From positions 108,551 through 172,550 of the forward strand of contig CACDOF010000001.1 of the NCBI GenBank assembly GCA_902554315.1: DNA of 64,000 nt, written 5' to 3'. The DNA is from an uncultured Pelagibacteraceae bacterium (GTDB lineage: Bacteria > Pseudomonadota > Alphaproteobacteria > Pelagibacterales > Pelagibacteraceae). The notes beneath the pieces were generated by a model, which saw nothing but the letters and a program-made list of their open reading frames with translations, had not been told where the DNA came from and made no database searches. Positions 1 to 10,096 of the stretch are shown here, piece after piece. Made by a program: the position numbers and the translations under genes. Each line of letters begins with the position of its first letter. The stretch's first letter is position 1.

Positions 1-1161
1 TCTATGGCTGTTATTTCTGCATTTATAGGTGCAAAAGGTTTAGGGTTTAATTTATTGCTAGCCTTAAACCAACTTAATATTGGTTTAGCTTTAGAGGCTG
101 GATTATGTATTAGTTTAATTGCAATTCTTTTAGACAAAATGTCTTTAGCTTGGGCAAATAAACAAACAGATTATTTTGGAAACTTGACATTCTTTCAAAG
201 AAATAAAAATATTTTATTTTTTGCTGCAACAATAATTATAGGAATTGTACTTGCTTATATTGGAACTTTTTTGTTCAAAGGTGATTACAATTATTTGTTT
301 GAAGTTCCGCACAACAAAGGAATATCAACAGCTGATTTTTGGAATAAAGGAGTTGATTGGATCTTTGATACGTTCTTTATTTATATAAAAGCATTTAATA
401 CCTGGTTAATTCAAGATGTGCTTCAACCAATGAGAGCTTTATATTTAAGAATGCCCGCAGTAGCTACAATAGTTTTGGTTGTTGGAGCTGGATATTTAAT
501 TGGTGGGATTCGTTCGGCATTAGTTGTTTGTGGATTAACATTATTTATAGCTTTAAGTCCATGGTGGGATAGAGCATTAGTGACAGCGTATATGGCAACT
601 TTTGGGGTTATTGTATCTTGTTTAATTGGATTTACAGTTGGAACTTTATGCTTTCAAAATAAACACTCTGCGAGTTTTATGCTTGGTGTTTGTGATATAT
701 TCCAAACTTTTCCTTCTTTCGTGTACTTAATCCCAGTGATGATGTTATTTGGAATAACAGACACATCAGTTTTAATTGCAGTTATAGTTTATGCTACAAT
801 ACCTGCAACGAGGTATACTATTGAAGGTCTTAGAAGCGTACCAATGGGATTGCATGATGCCGCAACAATGTCAGGTGTAAACAAATTCCAAAGATTAACC
901 AAAATAGAATTTCCTTTAGCTTTTCCACACATGATGCTTGGTTTAAATCAAACAATTGTATTTGCATTGTTTATGGTAATAATTGGAGCCTTTATCGGAA
1001 CAGAAGATTTGGGACAATACATTTTAAAAGCATTATCTGATAAAAAAGGGGCGGGCATAGGATTTACACTTGGTATTTGCGTTGCTTTCATAGGTCTAAT
1101 ATTTGATAATTTAATACGTACTTGGGTAGATCAAAGAAAAAAACATCTTGGCATAGCTTAA
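1..1161 (+). CDS. proW: Glycine betaine/proline-type ABC transporter permease (ProW-like), N-terminus outside or near window edge
   Basis: Multi-TM protein with BPD permease motif region (ATMSGVNKFQRLTKIEFPLAFPHMMLGLNQTIVFALFMVIIGAFIGTEDLGQ). Open from the window edge, stop TAA 1159-1161. Confidence 0.85.
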   Translation, partial: SMAVISAFIGAKGLGFNLLLALNQLNIGLALEAGLCISLIAILLDKMSLAWANKQTDYFGNLTFFQRNKNILFFAATIIIGIVLAYIGTFLFKGDYNYLFEVPHNKGISTADFWNKGVDWIFDTFFIYIKAFNTWLIQDVLQPMRALYLRMPAVATIVLVVGAGYLIGGIRSALVVCGLTLFIALSPWWDRALVTAYMATFGVIVSCLIGFTVGTLCFQNKHSASFMLGVCDIFQTFPSFVYLIPVMMLFGITDTSVLIAVIVYATIPATRYTIEGLRSVPMGLHDAATMSGVNKFQRLTKIEFPLAFPHMMLGLNQTIVFALFMVIIGAFIGTEDLGQYILKALSDKKGAGIGFTLGICVAFIGLIFDNLIRTWVDQRKKHLGIA

Positions 1162-1166
1162 GAATA

Positions 1167-2648
1167 ATGAAAAAATTTATTCTTTCTATAGATCAAGGCA
1201 CAACTTCAAGCAGAGCTATACTTTTTGATCTTAAAGGTAATCCAAAATACACATCTCAAATGGAATTTACTCAATATTTTCCAAAAGATGGTTGGGTTGA
1301 ACATGATCCAGAAGAAATCTGGTCTACAACTTTAAAAGTTTTAAAAAATGTAGTCAAAAAAAGCAAAATACTTAAGGGAAAAATTCTAACTATTGGAATT
1401 ACCAATCAAAGAGAAACCACTATTCTTTGGGATAAATATACTGGTAAACCAGTTTATAATGCAATTGTTTGGCAAGATAGAAGATCAGCAGATTATTGTA
1501 ATAAATTAATTAAACAAAAAAAAGAAACAATCATTTATAATAAGACTGGTTTGCTAATTGATGCGTATTTTTCAGCAACAAAAATTAAATGGATTATTGA
1601 TAATGTTCCAAAAGCTAAACAACTTATTAAACAAAAGAGATTATTATTTGGAACAGTTGATTGTTTTTTACTTTGGAAACTAACTGGCGGAACTAACCAT
1701 TTTACTGATGCTACAAATGCAAGTAGAACAATGTTGTATAATATATCTTCTAATAAGTGGGATAAGCAGATTTTAGATATTTTAAAAATTCCAAATTATA
1801 TACTTCCTGAAGTAAAAGATTGCTCAGATGATTTTGGACATACAGATCCAAAAATAACAGGTGAGTCTTATTCTATAACAGGTATGGTTGGAGACCAACA
1901 AGCAGCAACTATAGGGCAATGTTGTTTTGAACCCGGTTCCCTAAAAAGCACTTATGGCACTGGAGCATTTGTATTATTAAATACTGGAAGTAAAATTATT
2001 TATTCAAAAAATAGATTGTTAACAACAATTGGATATAGAATAAATGGAAAAACTACCTATGCTCTTGAAGGTTCAATATTTATTGCCGGAGCTGGGGTTC
2101 AGTGGCTTAGAGATAAGGTTAAATTTTTAACAAAAGCTTCAGATTCAGAAAAAATAATTAAAAAATTAAAAAGTAATCATGGAGTTTATTTAGTACCAGC
2201 TTTTACAGGTATTGGGGCTCCTTATTGGAATTCTAAATCAAGAGGAGTTTTAAGTGGTATTACAAGAGATACCGGTATTAGTGAAATTGTTAGAGCAACA
2301 GTAGAGTCTGTTGGCTATCAAACATATGATTTGTTTGAAGCTATGAAAAATGATGGGCTTCGTCCAAAAATAGTACGAGTAGATGGAGGAATGGTTAAAA
2401 ATAATTGGTTTTCACAATTTCTTTCAGATGTAATAAACGTAAAAGTTTTAAGACCAAAAGTGGAGGAAACTACAGCTTTAGGTGCTGCTTTTATGGCAGG
2501 TTTAAAGATAGGAGTTTATAAATCAATAAATGATATTTCAAAAAATTGGTCTTTAGATAAAAAATTTTCACCAAAAATGAAAAAAACAACAAGAAAAAAA
2601 TTGATAAACAGCTGGCAAAAAGCAATTAAGCGAGCTTTAATAACTTAA
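1167..2648 (+). CDS. glpK: Glycerol kinase
   Basis: MKKFILSIDQGTTSSRAILFD..., WQDRRSADYC, GMVGDQQAA, YGTGAF motifs. ATG at 1167 preferred over the 1122 start in the ORF track. Confidence 0.93.
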   Translation: MKKFILSIDQGTTSSRAILFDLKGNPKYTSQMEFTQYFPKDGWVEHDPEEIWSTTLKVLKNVVKKSKILKGKILTIGITNQRETTILWDKYTGKPVYNAIVWQDRRSADYCNKLIKQKKETIIYNKTGLLIDAYFSATKIKWIIDNVPKAKQLIKQKRLLFGTVDCFLLWKLTGGTNHFTDATNASRTMLYNISSNKWDKQILDILKIPNYILPEVKDCSDDFGHTDPKITGESYSITGMVGDQQAATIGQCCFEPGSLKSTYGTGAFVLLNTGSKIIYSKNRLLTTIGYRINGKTTYALEGSIFIAGAGVQWLRDKVKFLTKASDSEKIIKKLKSNHGVYLVPAFTGIGAPYWNSKSRGVLSGITRDTGISEIVRATVESVGYQTYDLFEAMKNDGLRPKIVRVDGGMVKNNWFSQFLSDVINVKVLRPKVEETTALGAAFMAGLKIGVYKSINDISKNWSLDKKFSPKMKKTTRKKLINSWQKAIKRALIT

Positions 2649-2669
2649 TTATATCTTTATAAATTTTTT

Positions 2670-3698
2670 ATGAAAAAAATAGTAATCATAGGAGCTGGAG
2701 CAATGGGATCAGCTTTTGCAGTGCCATGTGCAGATAATGGACATGAAACTTTTTTAGTAGGCTCTTTCTTAGAGGATAAGGTTATAGATTTAATTAATAA
2801 AAATAATAATTTTCATCCAATCTTAAAATGTCAATTACCAAAAAATATCAAAGTTAAAAAATATTCAGAATTTAATGAAGAAATTAAAAAAAATATAGAT
2901 CTATTTGTTATAGGAGTGAGTTCTAAAGGAATAGAATGGGCTGGAAAAGAATTATCAAAATTTTATCAAAATCAAACAGATGTATTGCTTTTAACAAAAG
3001 GGTTAGCTGTAATAGAAAATAAATTTGAAACATTAGCAGAAAAACTTAATAAAATTTTAACAAACAATGGCATTAAAGATCCAAGTATTTCTGCTGTAGC
3101 TGGGCCTTGTCTTGCACCAGGTCTTGCAAATAGAATTAATAGCAGTGTTGTTTTAGCTAACGAAAATTTGGATGTTGTTAAAAATATAGGATCAATAATC
3201 TCAACCAATTATTATTCAACTGAATACTCAAATGATTTAATAGGTGCTGAAGTTTGTGCAGCAACAAAAAATATTTATTCAATGTTAATTGGAGCATCTG
3301 AGGGCTTAAGTAGTAAATCTTTGGATAGTGAAAAGAAAAACAAGTATTATTTAAATACAGCCGCTTCACTAGCTTATAAGGCAGTTGCAGAAATGAAAAA
3401 TTTAACAATAAAATTTAATGGAAAAGAGGAATCTGCATATGGATTAGCTGGTTTAGGAGATTTATATGTTAGTTCGGCTGGTGGAAGGAATAGTAAAATG
3501 GGATACTATTTAGGTCAAGGATACCTTTTTAAAGATGCAAAAGAAAAATTTATGAAAGAAATTACAATTGAAGGAGCCGATTTAGCATATGAGATAGGTC
3601 CAAAAATTCTAAAAGAATTTAAAGAAAAAGAATTCCCTTTACTGTTTAGTGTTATAAAGTCTATTTGTAACAACCAAAAACTAGAAATAAACTGGTAA
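2670..3698 (+). CDS. gpsA: NAD(P)-dependent glycerol-3-phosphate dehydrogenase family
   Basis: N-terminal GAGAMGSAFAVPCADNGH Rossmann motif, AVAGPCLAPGLA, AATKNIYSM, GLAGLGDLYVSSAGGRN. Confidence 0.85.
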   Translation: MKKIVIIGAGAMGSAFAVPCADNGHETFLVGSFLEDKVIDLINKNNNFHPILKCQLPKNIKVKKYSEFNEEIKKNIDLFVIGVSSKGIEWAGKELSKFYQNQTDVLLLTKGLAVIENKFETLAEKLNKILTNNGIKDPSISAVAGPCLAPGLANRINSSVVLANENLDVVKNIGSIISTNYYSTEYSNDLIGAEVCAATKNIYSMLIGASEGLSSKSLDSEKKNKYYLNTAASLAYKAVAEMKNLTIKFNGKEESAYGLAGLGDLYVSSAGGRNSKMGYYLGQGYLFKDAKEKFMKEITIEGADLAYEIGPKILKEFKEKEFPLLFSVIKSICNNQKLEINW

Positions 3699-3699
3699 A

Positions 3700-5037
3700 T
3701 TATTTTTTTTGATCAAGAAAAGTTTTCATCGAGTCATCCATCGCTGTAGCCCAAGGAGTATGATGAACTGGTGCGACAGATCCAGTAACAGGTGAAGAAA
3801 AAGATTTATTTCTATAAGTTGAAATATCTTCAACTTTGTGATGTTCCCATTCTTTAAAATGTTTTCTAATTAACTCGAAATCGATTTTTGGATAGTCTGA
3901 CATCTCATGCAATTCTTTTGTATATTCTGTTTGAAAATCAATCATTTGCTCAGGATTTTCAAGTTTTTCTTCCATAGCAACCCATTTATTTATATCAGTA
4001 TCAATTTCACTATCACTTGGAATTTTTATTTTTCCCATAATTACATCTCTTGCATACCATGCTTGGCAATCAAACATATTGAAAGTGTGAAATTGATCCT
4101 GCATTCCAAGATATAAAAGTTTATGATTATCTTGCCACACAACACCTTTATATAATTTTGGTGGATATAATCTGTTTCCTGTTTTTAATTTTAAATTTTC
4201 ATCTAAAAAAGGAAAATGATGAAGGTAACCAGTACATAAAATTATAACATCTGCATCTTGTTCTGTTTTATCTTTAAAAATTGCTTTATTACCTTCGAGT
4301 CTATCTAGATAATAGACTTCTTTCATTCCATTTGGCCATTTAAAGCCCATAGCGTTGTGTCTGAATCCTATAGTTACACTTTTAGCACCATACTTATTAC
4401 ATTGTAGAGCTATATCTTCCGCAGAGTAACTGCTACCTAAAACAATTACGTTTTTGTCTCTAAATTCCTCAGCATCTCTAAAATCATGAGAATGCATTAT
4501 TCTCCCAGGAAATGAATTCATTCCTTTGTATTCAGGAATAAAAGGTACTGAAAAATGACCAGTTGATACAACTACATAATCAAAACTATCTATTAAAATT
4601 TTATCATTAGCTTTGTCTTGATAACTAATTTCGAACTTATCATTTTTGTAAATAGTACTAATAACTCTTGTATTAAATTTTATTTTATTTTTTAAGTTTC
4701 CTTTGCTTACTCTTCCTATTATATAATTATAAAGAACTTCCCTTGGTGGAAAAGAAGGAATTGGATTTCCAAAGTGTTCATCAAAAGAGTAGTCTGCAAA
4801 TTCTAAACATTCTTTTGGTCCATTTGACCATAGGTATCTATACATACTGTTATGAACTGGATCACCGTATTGATCAGAACCTGTTCTCCAATTGTAGTTC
4901 CAAAGACCACCCCAATCCTCTTGTTTCTCAAAACATACTATTTCTGGTATTTTTTCTCCTTTTTTTTCAGCCTGTTCAAAAGATCTTAACATTGAAAGAC
5001 CACAAGGCCCCGCTCCAATTATTGCAACTTTAGTCAT
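3700..5037 (-). CDS. tmm: Flavin-containing monooxygenase, trimethylamine monooxygenase type (Tmm)
   Basis: GAGPCGL FAD motif, FMO signature FPGRIMHSHDFR, GSSYSAEDIA NADPH motif. ATG at 5037 (MTKVAIIGAG) preferred over 5100. Confidence 0.88.
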   Translation of the reverse strand: MTKVAIIGAGPCGLSMLRSFEQAEKKGEKIPEIVCFEKQEDWGGLWNYNWRTGSDQYGDPVHNSMYRYLWSNGPKECLEFADYSFDEHFGNPIPSFPPREVLYNYIIGRVSKGNLKNKIKFNTRVISTIYKNDKFEISYQDKANDKILIDSFDYVVVSTGHFSVPFIPEYKGMNSFPGRIMHSHDFRDAEEFRDKNVIVLGSSYSAEDIALQCNKYGAKSVTIGFRHNAMGFKWPNGMKEVYYLDRLEGNKAIFKDKTEQDADVIILCTGYLHHFPFLDENLKLKTGNRLYPPKLYKGVVWQDNHKLLYLGMQDQFHTFNMFDCQAWYARDVIMGKIKIPSDSEIDTDINKWVAMEEKLENPEQMIDFQTEYTKELHEMSDYPKIDFELIRKHFKEWEHHKVEDISTYRNKSFSSPVTGSVAPVHHTPWATAMDDSMKTFLDQKK

Positions 5038-5265
5038 AAATTTTTCTGAGTTTAAATAATTATTAAAAAACATCAAAAAAAATTTTAAAGTTTTATTCAA
5101 TCATAAATTGTATTTAAGATAGTCTTTTTAGAAACACGCCTTATTTATTAATTTAATAATGATGGAAAAATCAACAAAATATTAAATTATTAAATTTTCT
5201 TTAGGTTGTATTCGCGAGTCGTTATCATACTATCCTTTTTATAAATTTAATTAAGAGGGGGTTAA

Positions 5266-6579
5266 ATGTATAAAACATTTAAATTAATTTTTGCATTTGT
5301 TTTGGCAGTTCTATTTTTAAATAACAGTGCTATAGCAGGTGCATACAAAGGACCAGATTTAAGCGGTGAAAAAATCGTTATATCTGGACCTTGGCTGGCT
5401 CCACAAGATGAGCAATTTAGAAAAGTAATTAAAGCTTTTACTGATGCTACAGGAGCTACAGTAGAATATGGAGGATCAGACAGTTTTGAACAGCAAATTA
5501 TAATTGATGTTAAAGCTGGAAGTCCACCAAATCTAGCGATATTTCCACAACCAGGTCTAGCTGCAAACGTAGCTGCTTTAGGAGGACTAACTCCTTTAGG
5601 CAATGATATGAAAAATTGGGTATTAGAAAATTATGCTGCTGGTCAATCATGGGTAGATTTAGGAACATATCCAGACAAAAATGGAAACAAAGATTTTTTT
5701 GGTTTCTTTTATAGAGTTAACGTTAAAAGTTTAGTTTGGTATTCGCCAGATAATTTTTCAGACAATGGTTATGAAGTTCCAAAAACAATGGAAGATCTAA
5801 TTTCATTAACTAAAAAAATGGCAGCAGATGGAAATACTCCTTGGTGTATAGGATTAGGTTCTGGAGATGCTACTGGATGGCCTGCTACAGACTGGATGGA
5901 AGATATTATGCTAAGAACACACAAACCTGCCGTTTATGATATGTGGGTTACAAATGAAATGCCATTTAATGACAAAAGAGTTATTGAAGCAATGGATTTC
6001 TTTGGTTCATTTGCAAAAAATGATAAATATGTTGCTGGTGGGTCAAAAGCAGTTGCAACAACTGACTTTAGAGACTCTCCAAAAGGACTATTTTCATCTC
6101 CACCTAAATGTATGATGCATAGACAAGCGAGCTTTATACCTGCTTTCTTTCCAGATGGTGTAAAAGCTGGAGAAGACTATGACTTCTTTTACTTTCCGTC
6201 TTATTCTACTAAAGATTTAGGAAACCCTGTTTTAGGTGGTGGAACTCTATTCGCAATTACTAAAGATAGTAAAGCTACAAGAGAGTTTTTAAATTATCTA
6301 GGGCATCCTCAATCTAATGAAATATGGATGGCAATAGAAGGTTCAGGATTCTTAAATCCAAATAAACTTATAGATTTGAGCAAACACTCAAGTGATACAT
6401 TTAGAGGTTTAAATCAAATTCTTCTTAATGCTACTACATTTAGATTTGACGGTTCTGATTTAATGCCTGGAGCAATAGGTGCAGGGTCATTTTGGACTGG
6501 AATGGTAGACTACACTAGCGGTCAATCTTCAAAAGAAGTTGCAGATAAAATCCAAGCTAGTTGGGATGCTATAAAATAA
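5266..6579 (+). CDS. aglE: Sugar ABC transporter substrate-binding protein (alpha-glucoside AglE-like)
   Basis: Signal peptide, family-1 extracellular SBP pattern, next to AglF/AglG-like permeases and a GH4 gene. RBS-like aagaggggg upstream. Confidence 0.8.
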   Translation: MYKTFKLIFAFVLAVLFLNNSAIAGAYKGPDLSGEKIVISGPWLAPQDEQFRKVIKAFTDATGATVEYGGSDSFEQQIIIDVKAGSPPNLAIFPQPGLAANVAALGGLTPLGNDMKNWVLENYAAGQSWVDLGTYPDKNGNKDFFGFFYRVNVKSLVWYSPDNFSDNGYEVPKTMEDLISLTKKMAADGNTPWCIGLGSGDATGWPATDWMEDIMLRTHKPAVYDMWVTNEMPFNDKRVIEAMDFFGSFAKNDKYVAGGSKAVATTDFRDSPKGLFSSPPKCMMHRQASFIPAFFPDGVKAGEDYDFFYFPSYSTKDLGNPVLGGGTLFAITKDSKATREFLNYLGHPQSNEIWMAIEGSGFLNPNKLIDLSKHSSDTFRGLNQILLNATTFRFDGSDLMPGAIGAGSFWTGMVDYTSGQSSKEVADKIQASWDAIK

Positions 6580-6590
6580 TAGATTAAATT

Positions 6591-6632
6591 CAGGCGAACT
6601 AATTGATTTTAGTTCGCCTGTTTGTTATTTTC
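6591..6632 (+). terminator. Hairpin/terminator between SBP and permease genes
   Basis: Perfect 10-bp stem caggcgaact (6591-6600) / agttcgcctg (6611-6620), 10-nt loop, followed by T-rich tttgttatttt. Confidence 0.75.
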
Positions 6633-6640
6633 ATTTACTT

Positions 6641-7624
6641 GTGACTATAACTTCTCTTTTTCTTTATGTTTTTTTTGGAACAGCAACATGTTTCTTGTAT
6701 TTTCATTTATCAAATTTAGTTTTAGATTTTGCTTCAAAAAAAAATACTAAAAAATTCTCTCAAAAATCAGTTTTAAGACCTTATATATTTATTGCGCCAG
6801 CTGTTATAATATTAGTCATTTTTATTTTATATCCAGTTATTGAAACTATAAGACTCAGTTTTTTCAATAAAACAGGTTTTGAATTTGTTGGTTTAAAAAA
6901 TTATTTTTGGGCAGTTAAAGATCCTGAATTTAAAAGAGCAATATTAAATAATTTAGGCTGGTTGTTAGTTGTTCCAACGTTAAGTGCTTTTTTTGGCCTA
7001 GTTATTGCATATTTGGCCGATAGGCTTTGGTGGGGAACTATAGCAAAATCAATAATTTTTATGCCAATGGCAATTTCATTTGTTGGCGCAGGAGTGATTT
7101 GGAAATTTGTTTACGATTATAGGGGACCTGGAGACGATCAAATTGGTTTCTTAAATGCAGTTGTTGTTTCTTTAGGTTTCGAACCACAGGCGTGGATGAC
7201 AATACCAATATGGAATAATTTATTTTTAATGGCAATAATGATTTGGATACAAACAGGTCTTGCAATGGTAATATTTAGTGCTGCTTTAAGAGGCATTCCA
7301 AAAGAAATGTTAGAAGCAGCAAGAATAGATGGTGCAAGTGAATTTAAAATTTTTACAGCAATAATAATTCCTTATTTAGAAAAAACAATTTTAGTTATTT
7401 GGACTATAATCACTATCTTAGTATTAAAAATCTTTGACATAATACTAGCAATGACTAACGGTCAATGGAATACAGAAGTATTGGCAAACCTTATGTATGA
7501 TTGGATGTTTAGAGGTGGCGGAGACTCTGGACGAGGAAGTTTAATGGCAATTGTTATAATGATTGGCGTTATACCTATTATGATTTGGAATATTAAAAGA
7601 CATAAAGAGGATCAAAAATCATAA
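6641..7624 (+). CDS. aglF: Sugar ABC transporter permease (AglF/MalF-like)
   Basis: BPD permease EAA motif (EMLEAARIDGASEFKIFTAIIIPYL). GTG start. Confidence 0.82.
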   Translation: MTITSLFLYVFFGTATCFLYFHLSNLVLDFASKKNTKKFSQKSVLRPYIFIAPAVIILVIFILYPVIETIRLSFFNKTGFEFVGLKNYFWAVKDPEFKRAILNNLGWLLVVPTLSAFFGLVIAYLADRLWWGTIAKSIIFMPMAISFVGAGVIWKFVYDYRGPGDDQIGFLNAVVVSLGFEPQAWMTIPIWNNLFLMAIMIWIQTGLAMVIFSAALRGIPKEMLEAARIDGASEFKIFTAIIIPYLEKTILVIWTIITILVLKIFDIILAMTNGQWNTEVLANLMYDWMFRGGGDSGRGSLMAIVIMIGVIPIMIWNIKRHKEDQKS

Positions 7625-8763
7625 TGAACAAAAATATTTTAACAAAAATAACAATTAATTTATTGCTTCTAGTTTTTGTAATTGTTTGGGTTTTGCCAAC
7701 ATTTGGATTATTTGTAAGTTCTTTTAGAGATAAAGATTTGTTAGCTACAAGCGGTTGGTGGACTACTTTTAAAACAAATCAAGTAAACGAAATTTATAGA
7801 ACTAAAACTTTTGAAGATCAATTTGAACAAGATGGAGTTTTTTTTATTAAAGGAAATTTATTAAATAAAAATTCAGGAAAAAAAATAATTAATTTTGGAA
7901 TTACTTCTAAAGAAATGAGTAAGTATAAAGTTAATGAAAAAGCAAAATTAAAAAACCAAAGTGAAATTGAAATAAAAGAAAACGGTGAATATATTTTGAG
8001 ATCAGAAAAGCCTTTCAAACATAAAAGAGGTAAAAGAATTTTTATTACAGCTTTAAGCCCGCCTAAATTTACATTAGATAACTACAAAGAGGTTTTATTT
8101 AAAGAAGGTGTTGGTCAAGCTTTTTTAAATACTTTAACAGTAGCAATACCTTCAACAATTATACCATTAATTATTTGTTCATTTTTTGCTTATGCTTTGT
8201 CTTGGATGAAATTCTGGGGAAGAGATACTTTATTCGCAATCATAGTTGCGTCTTTAGTTGTGCCTCTACAAATGTGCTTAATTCCACTTTTAAGCATCTA
8301 TAATGATGTAGGGTCATTATTTGGTGTTGGTGCAAAATCATACCCTGGAGTATGGATGGCTCATACTGGATTTGGTTTAGCGTCTACTACATTTCTTTTA
8401 AGAAATTTTATCAAATCTTTGCCTCATGAAATGATAGAGGCAGCAAGAGTAGATGGGGCTACTCATTATGATATATTTTTAAGGATTATTCTTCCTCTGT
8501 CTGTACCTGCTTTTGCCTCAGTTTTTATACTTCAATTTTTGTGGGTTTGGAACGATTTATTGGTAGGATTAATCTTTTTAGACCAAGTGCCAAGCGAGAT
8601 AATTTTAACTGCTAAACTTAGAGAGTTGTTAGGATCAAGAGGAGAAAATTGGGAAATATTGACTACTGGTGCCTTTGTTTCTATGATTGTTCCATTAACA
8701 ATTTTCTTTGCTTTACAAAGGTACTTTATTAGAGGGTTGGTAGCTGGATCAGTGAAAGGATAA
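7624..8763 (+). CDS. aglG: Sugar ABC transporter permease (AglG/MalG-like)
   Basis: EAA motif EMIEAARVDGATHYDIFLRIILPLS, C-terminal FIRGLVAGSVKG. About 110-aa extracytoplasmic insertion after TM1. Confidence 0.82.
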   Translation: MNKNILTKITINLLLLVFVIVWVLPTFGLFVSSFRDKDLLATSGWWTTFKTNQVNEIYRTKTFEDQFEQDGVFFIKGNLLNKNSGKKIINFGITSKEMSKYKVNEKAKLKNQSEIEIKENGEYILRSEKPFKHKRGKRIFITALSPPKFTLDNYKEVLFKEGVGQAFLNTLTVAIPSTIIPLIICSFFAYALSWMKFWGRDTLFAIIVASLVVPLQMCLIPLLSIYNDVGSLFGVGAKSYPGVWMAHTGFGLASTTFLLRNFIKSLPHEMIEAARVDGATHYDIFLRIILPLSVPAFASVFILQFLWVWNDLLVGLIFLDQVPSEIILTAKLRELLGSRGENWEILTTGAFVSMIVPLTIFFALQRYFIRGLVAGSVKG

Positions 8764-8771
8764 ATAATTAT

Positions 8772-10085
8772 ATGAATAAAATTGTTTTAATTGGTGCAGG
8801 AAGTACTCAGTTTGGTCTAGGAACAATAGGAGATATATTTAAATCAAAAATTCTTGAAGGTTCAAATATAGTTCTTCATGATATTAATCCTGAAGCATTA
8901 GAGAATACAAAAAAAATTTCTGAGAAGTATAAAGAAGAATTAGGAGTTAAATGCAATATTTTAGCCACAACAAATCTAAATGAAGCTCTACAAAATGCAA
9001 ATTTTTGTATTATTTCGATAGAAGTAGGTGATAGATTTAAACTTTGGGATCAAGATTGGAAGATTCCATTTGACTTTGGTTTAAAACAAATAATGGGAGA
9101 AAATGGAGGACCCGGAGGTTTGTTTCATAGTTTAAGAATTGCACCTGAAATAGTTAAGATATGTGATGAGATTGTTAAAGTGTGTCCCGACGCATTTGTA
9201 TTTAATTACTCAAATCCTATGCAAAGAGTTTGTCATTCAGTTACAACTAAATATCCAGAACTTAAGTTCACAGGTCTCTGTCATGAAATAGCATCTATGG
9301 AAAGACAATTACCAACCCTTATGGAAACAGACTATTCAAATATAGAAATAAAAGCTGGAGGCTTAAATCATTTTAGCATTCTAATTGATGTTAAATATAA
9401 AGATACTCAAAAAGATGGATATCCAATAATAAGAAAAAAATTTAAAGATTATTATTCAACTTTAGTAAATGATCATGAAGGTTTCGTTTCTGAACCTGGC
9501 GCAGAGAGAGGTTTGTTTTTTAATCTTTATGAAAAATATGGTTATTTACCTATAACAACTGATAGTCATTTAGGCGAATATATACAGTGGGCCCATAAAG
9601 TGGTAGATCAAGAAGCAATTAATCATTTTTATAATAATTATAAAAAAAAATGTTTAACTTTTTATGAAAATGTTTCGTATTCTTCTTTTTTTGATAAAAA
9701 AAACGAAGTTATGAAGGAAAGGATTGTCCCTATTATTGAAGCAATTATAGAAGATAGCAATATTGAAGAAGAGGCAGTGAACCTTCCAAATAAAAATTTT
9801 ATTAGTCAAGTTCCAGATAATATAGTTGTGGAAGTTCCTGGAATTTTGAATAAAAATGGAGTTACGGGTGTAAAATTAGAAAATTATCCTTCAACTTTTG
9901 GAACATTATTAAACAATCAGTCAGGAGTGATTGAGCTAACAACTGAAGCTGTTTTAAAAAAATCTAAACAAAGTGCTTATTTATCACTTCTAGCCGATCC
10001 TGTAGTAGACGATGCAATTGCAGCGGAAAAATTGTTAAACAAGATGATTGAAACTCAAAAAGACTATCTAGGATACTTGAATTAA
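8772..10085 (+). CDS. aglA: Glycoside hydrolase family 4 (alpha-glucosidase/galacturonidase type)
   Basis: GAGSTQFGLG NAD-binding, MGENGGPGGLFHSLRIAPE, NYSNPMQRV, GLCHE and GGLNHFS motifs. Confidence 0.85.
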   Translation: MNKIVLIGAGSTQFGLGTIGDIFKSKILEGSNIVLHDINPEALENTKKISEKYKEELGVKCNILATTNLNEALQNANFCIISIEVGDRFKLWDQDWKIPFDFGLKQIMGENGGPGGLFHSLRIAPEIVKICDEIVKVCPDAFVFNYSNPMQRVCHSVTTKYPELKFTGLCHEIASMERQLPTLMETDYSNIEIKAGGLNHFSILIDVKYKDTQKDGYPIIRKKFKDYYSTLVNDHEGFVSEPGAERGLFFNLYEKYGYLPITTDSHLGEYIQWAHKVVDQEAINHFYNNYKKKCLTFYENVSYSSFFDKKNEVMKERIVPIIEAIIEDSNIEEEAVNLPNKNFISQVPDNIVVEVPGILNKNGVTGVKLENYPSTFGTLLNNQSGVIELTTEAVLKKSKQSAYLSLLADPVVDDAIAAEKLLNKMIETQKDYLGYLN

Positions 10086-10096
10086 GGAGAATTTTT

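Noticed and set aside
1122-1166. ORF-track upstream start for glycerol kinase (MGRSKKKTSWHSLRI...)
   Set aside because: The extension lies in the end of the upstream permease gene; conserved GlpK begins at MKKFILSIDQGTTSSR (1167).
2972-3408. Minus-strand ORFs 2972-3208 and 3178-3408 inside gpsA
   Set aside because: Shadow ORFs antisense to a well-supported conserved CDS, with low-complexity translations.
5262-5603. 113-aa minus-strand ORF overlapping the SBP start
   Set aside because: Antisense to the signal peptide and N-terminus of a clear SBP; no independent support.
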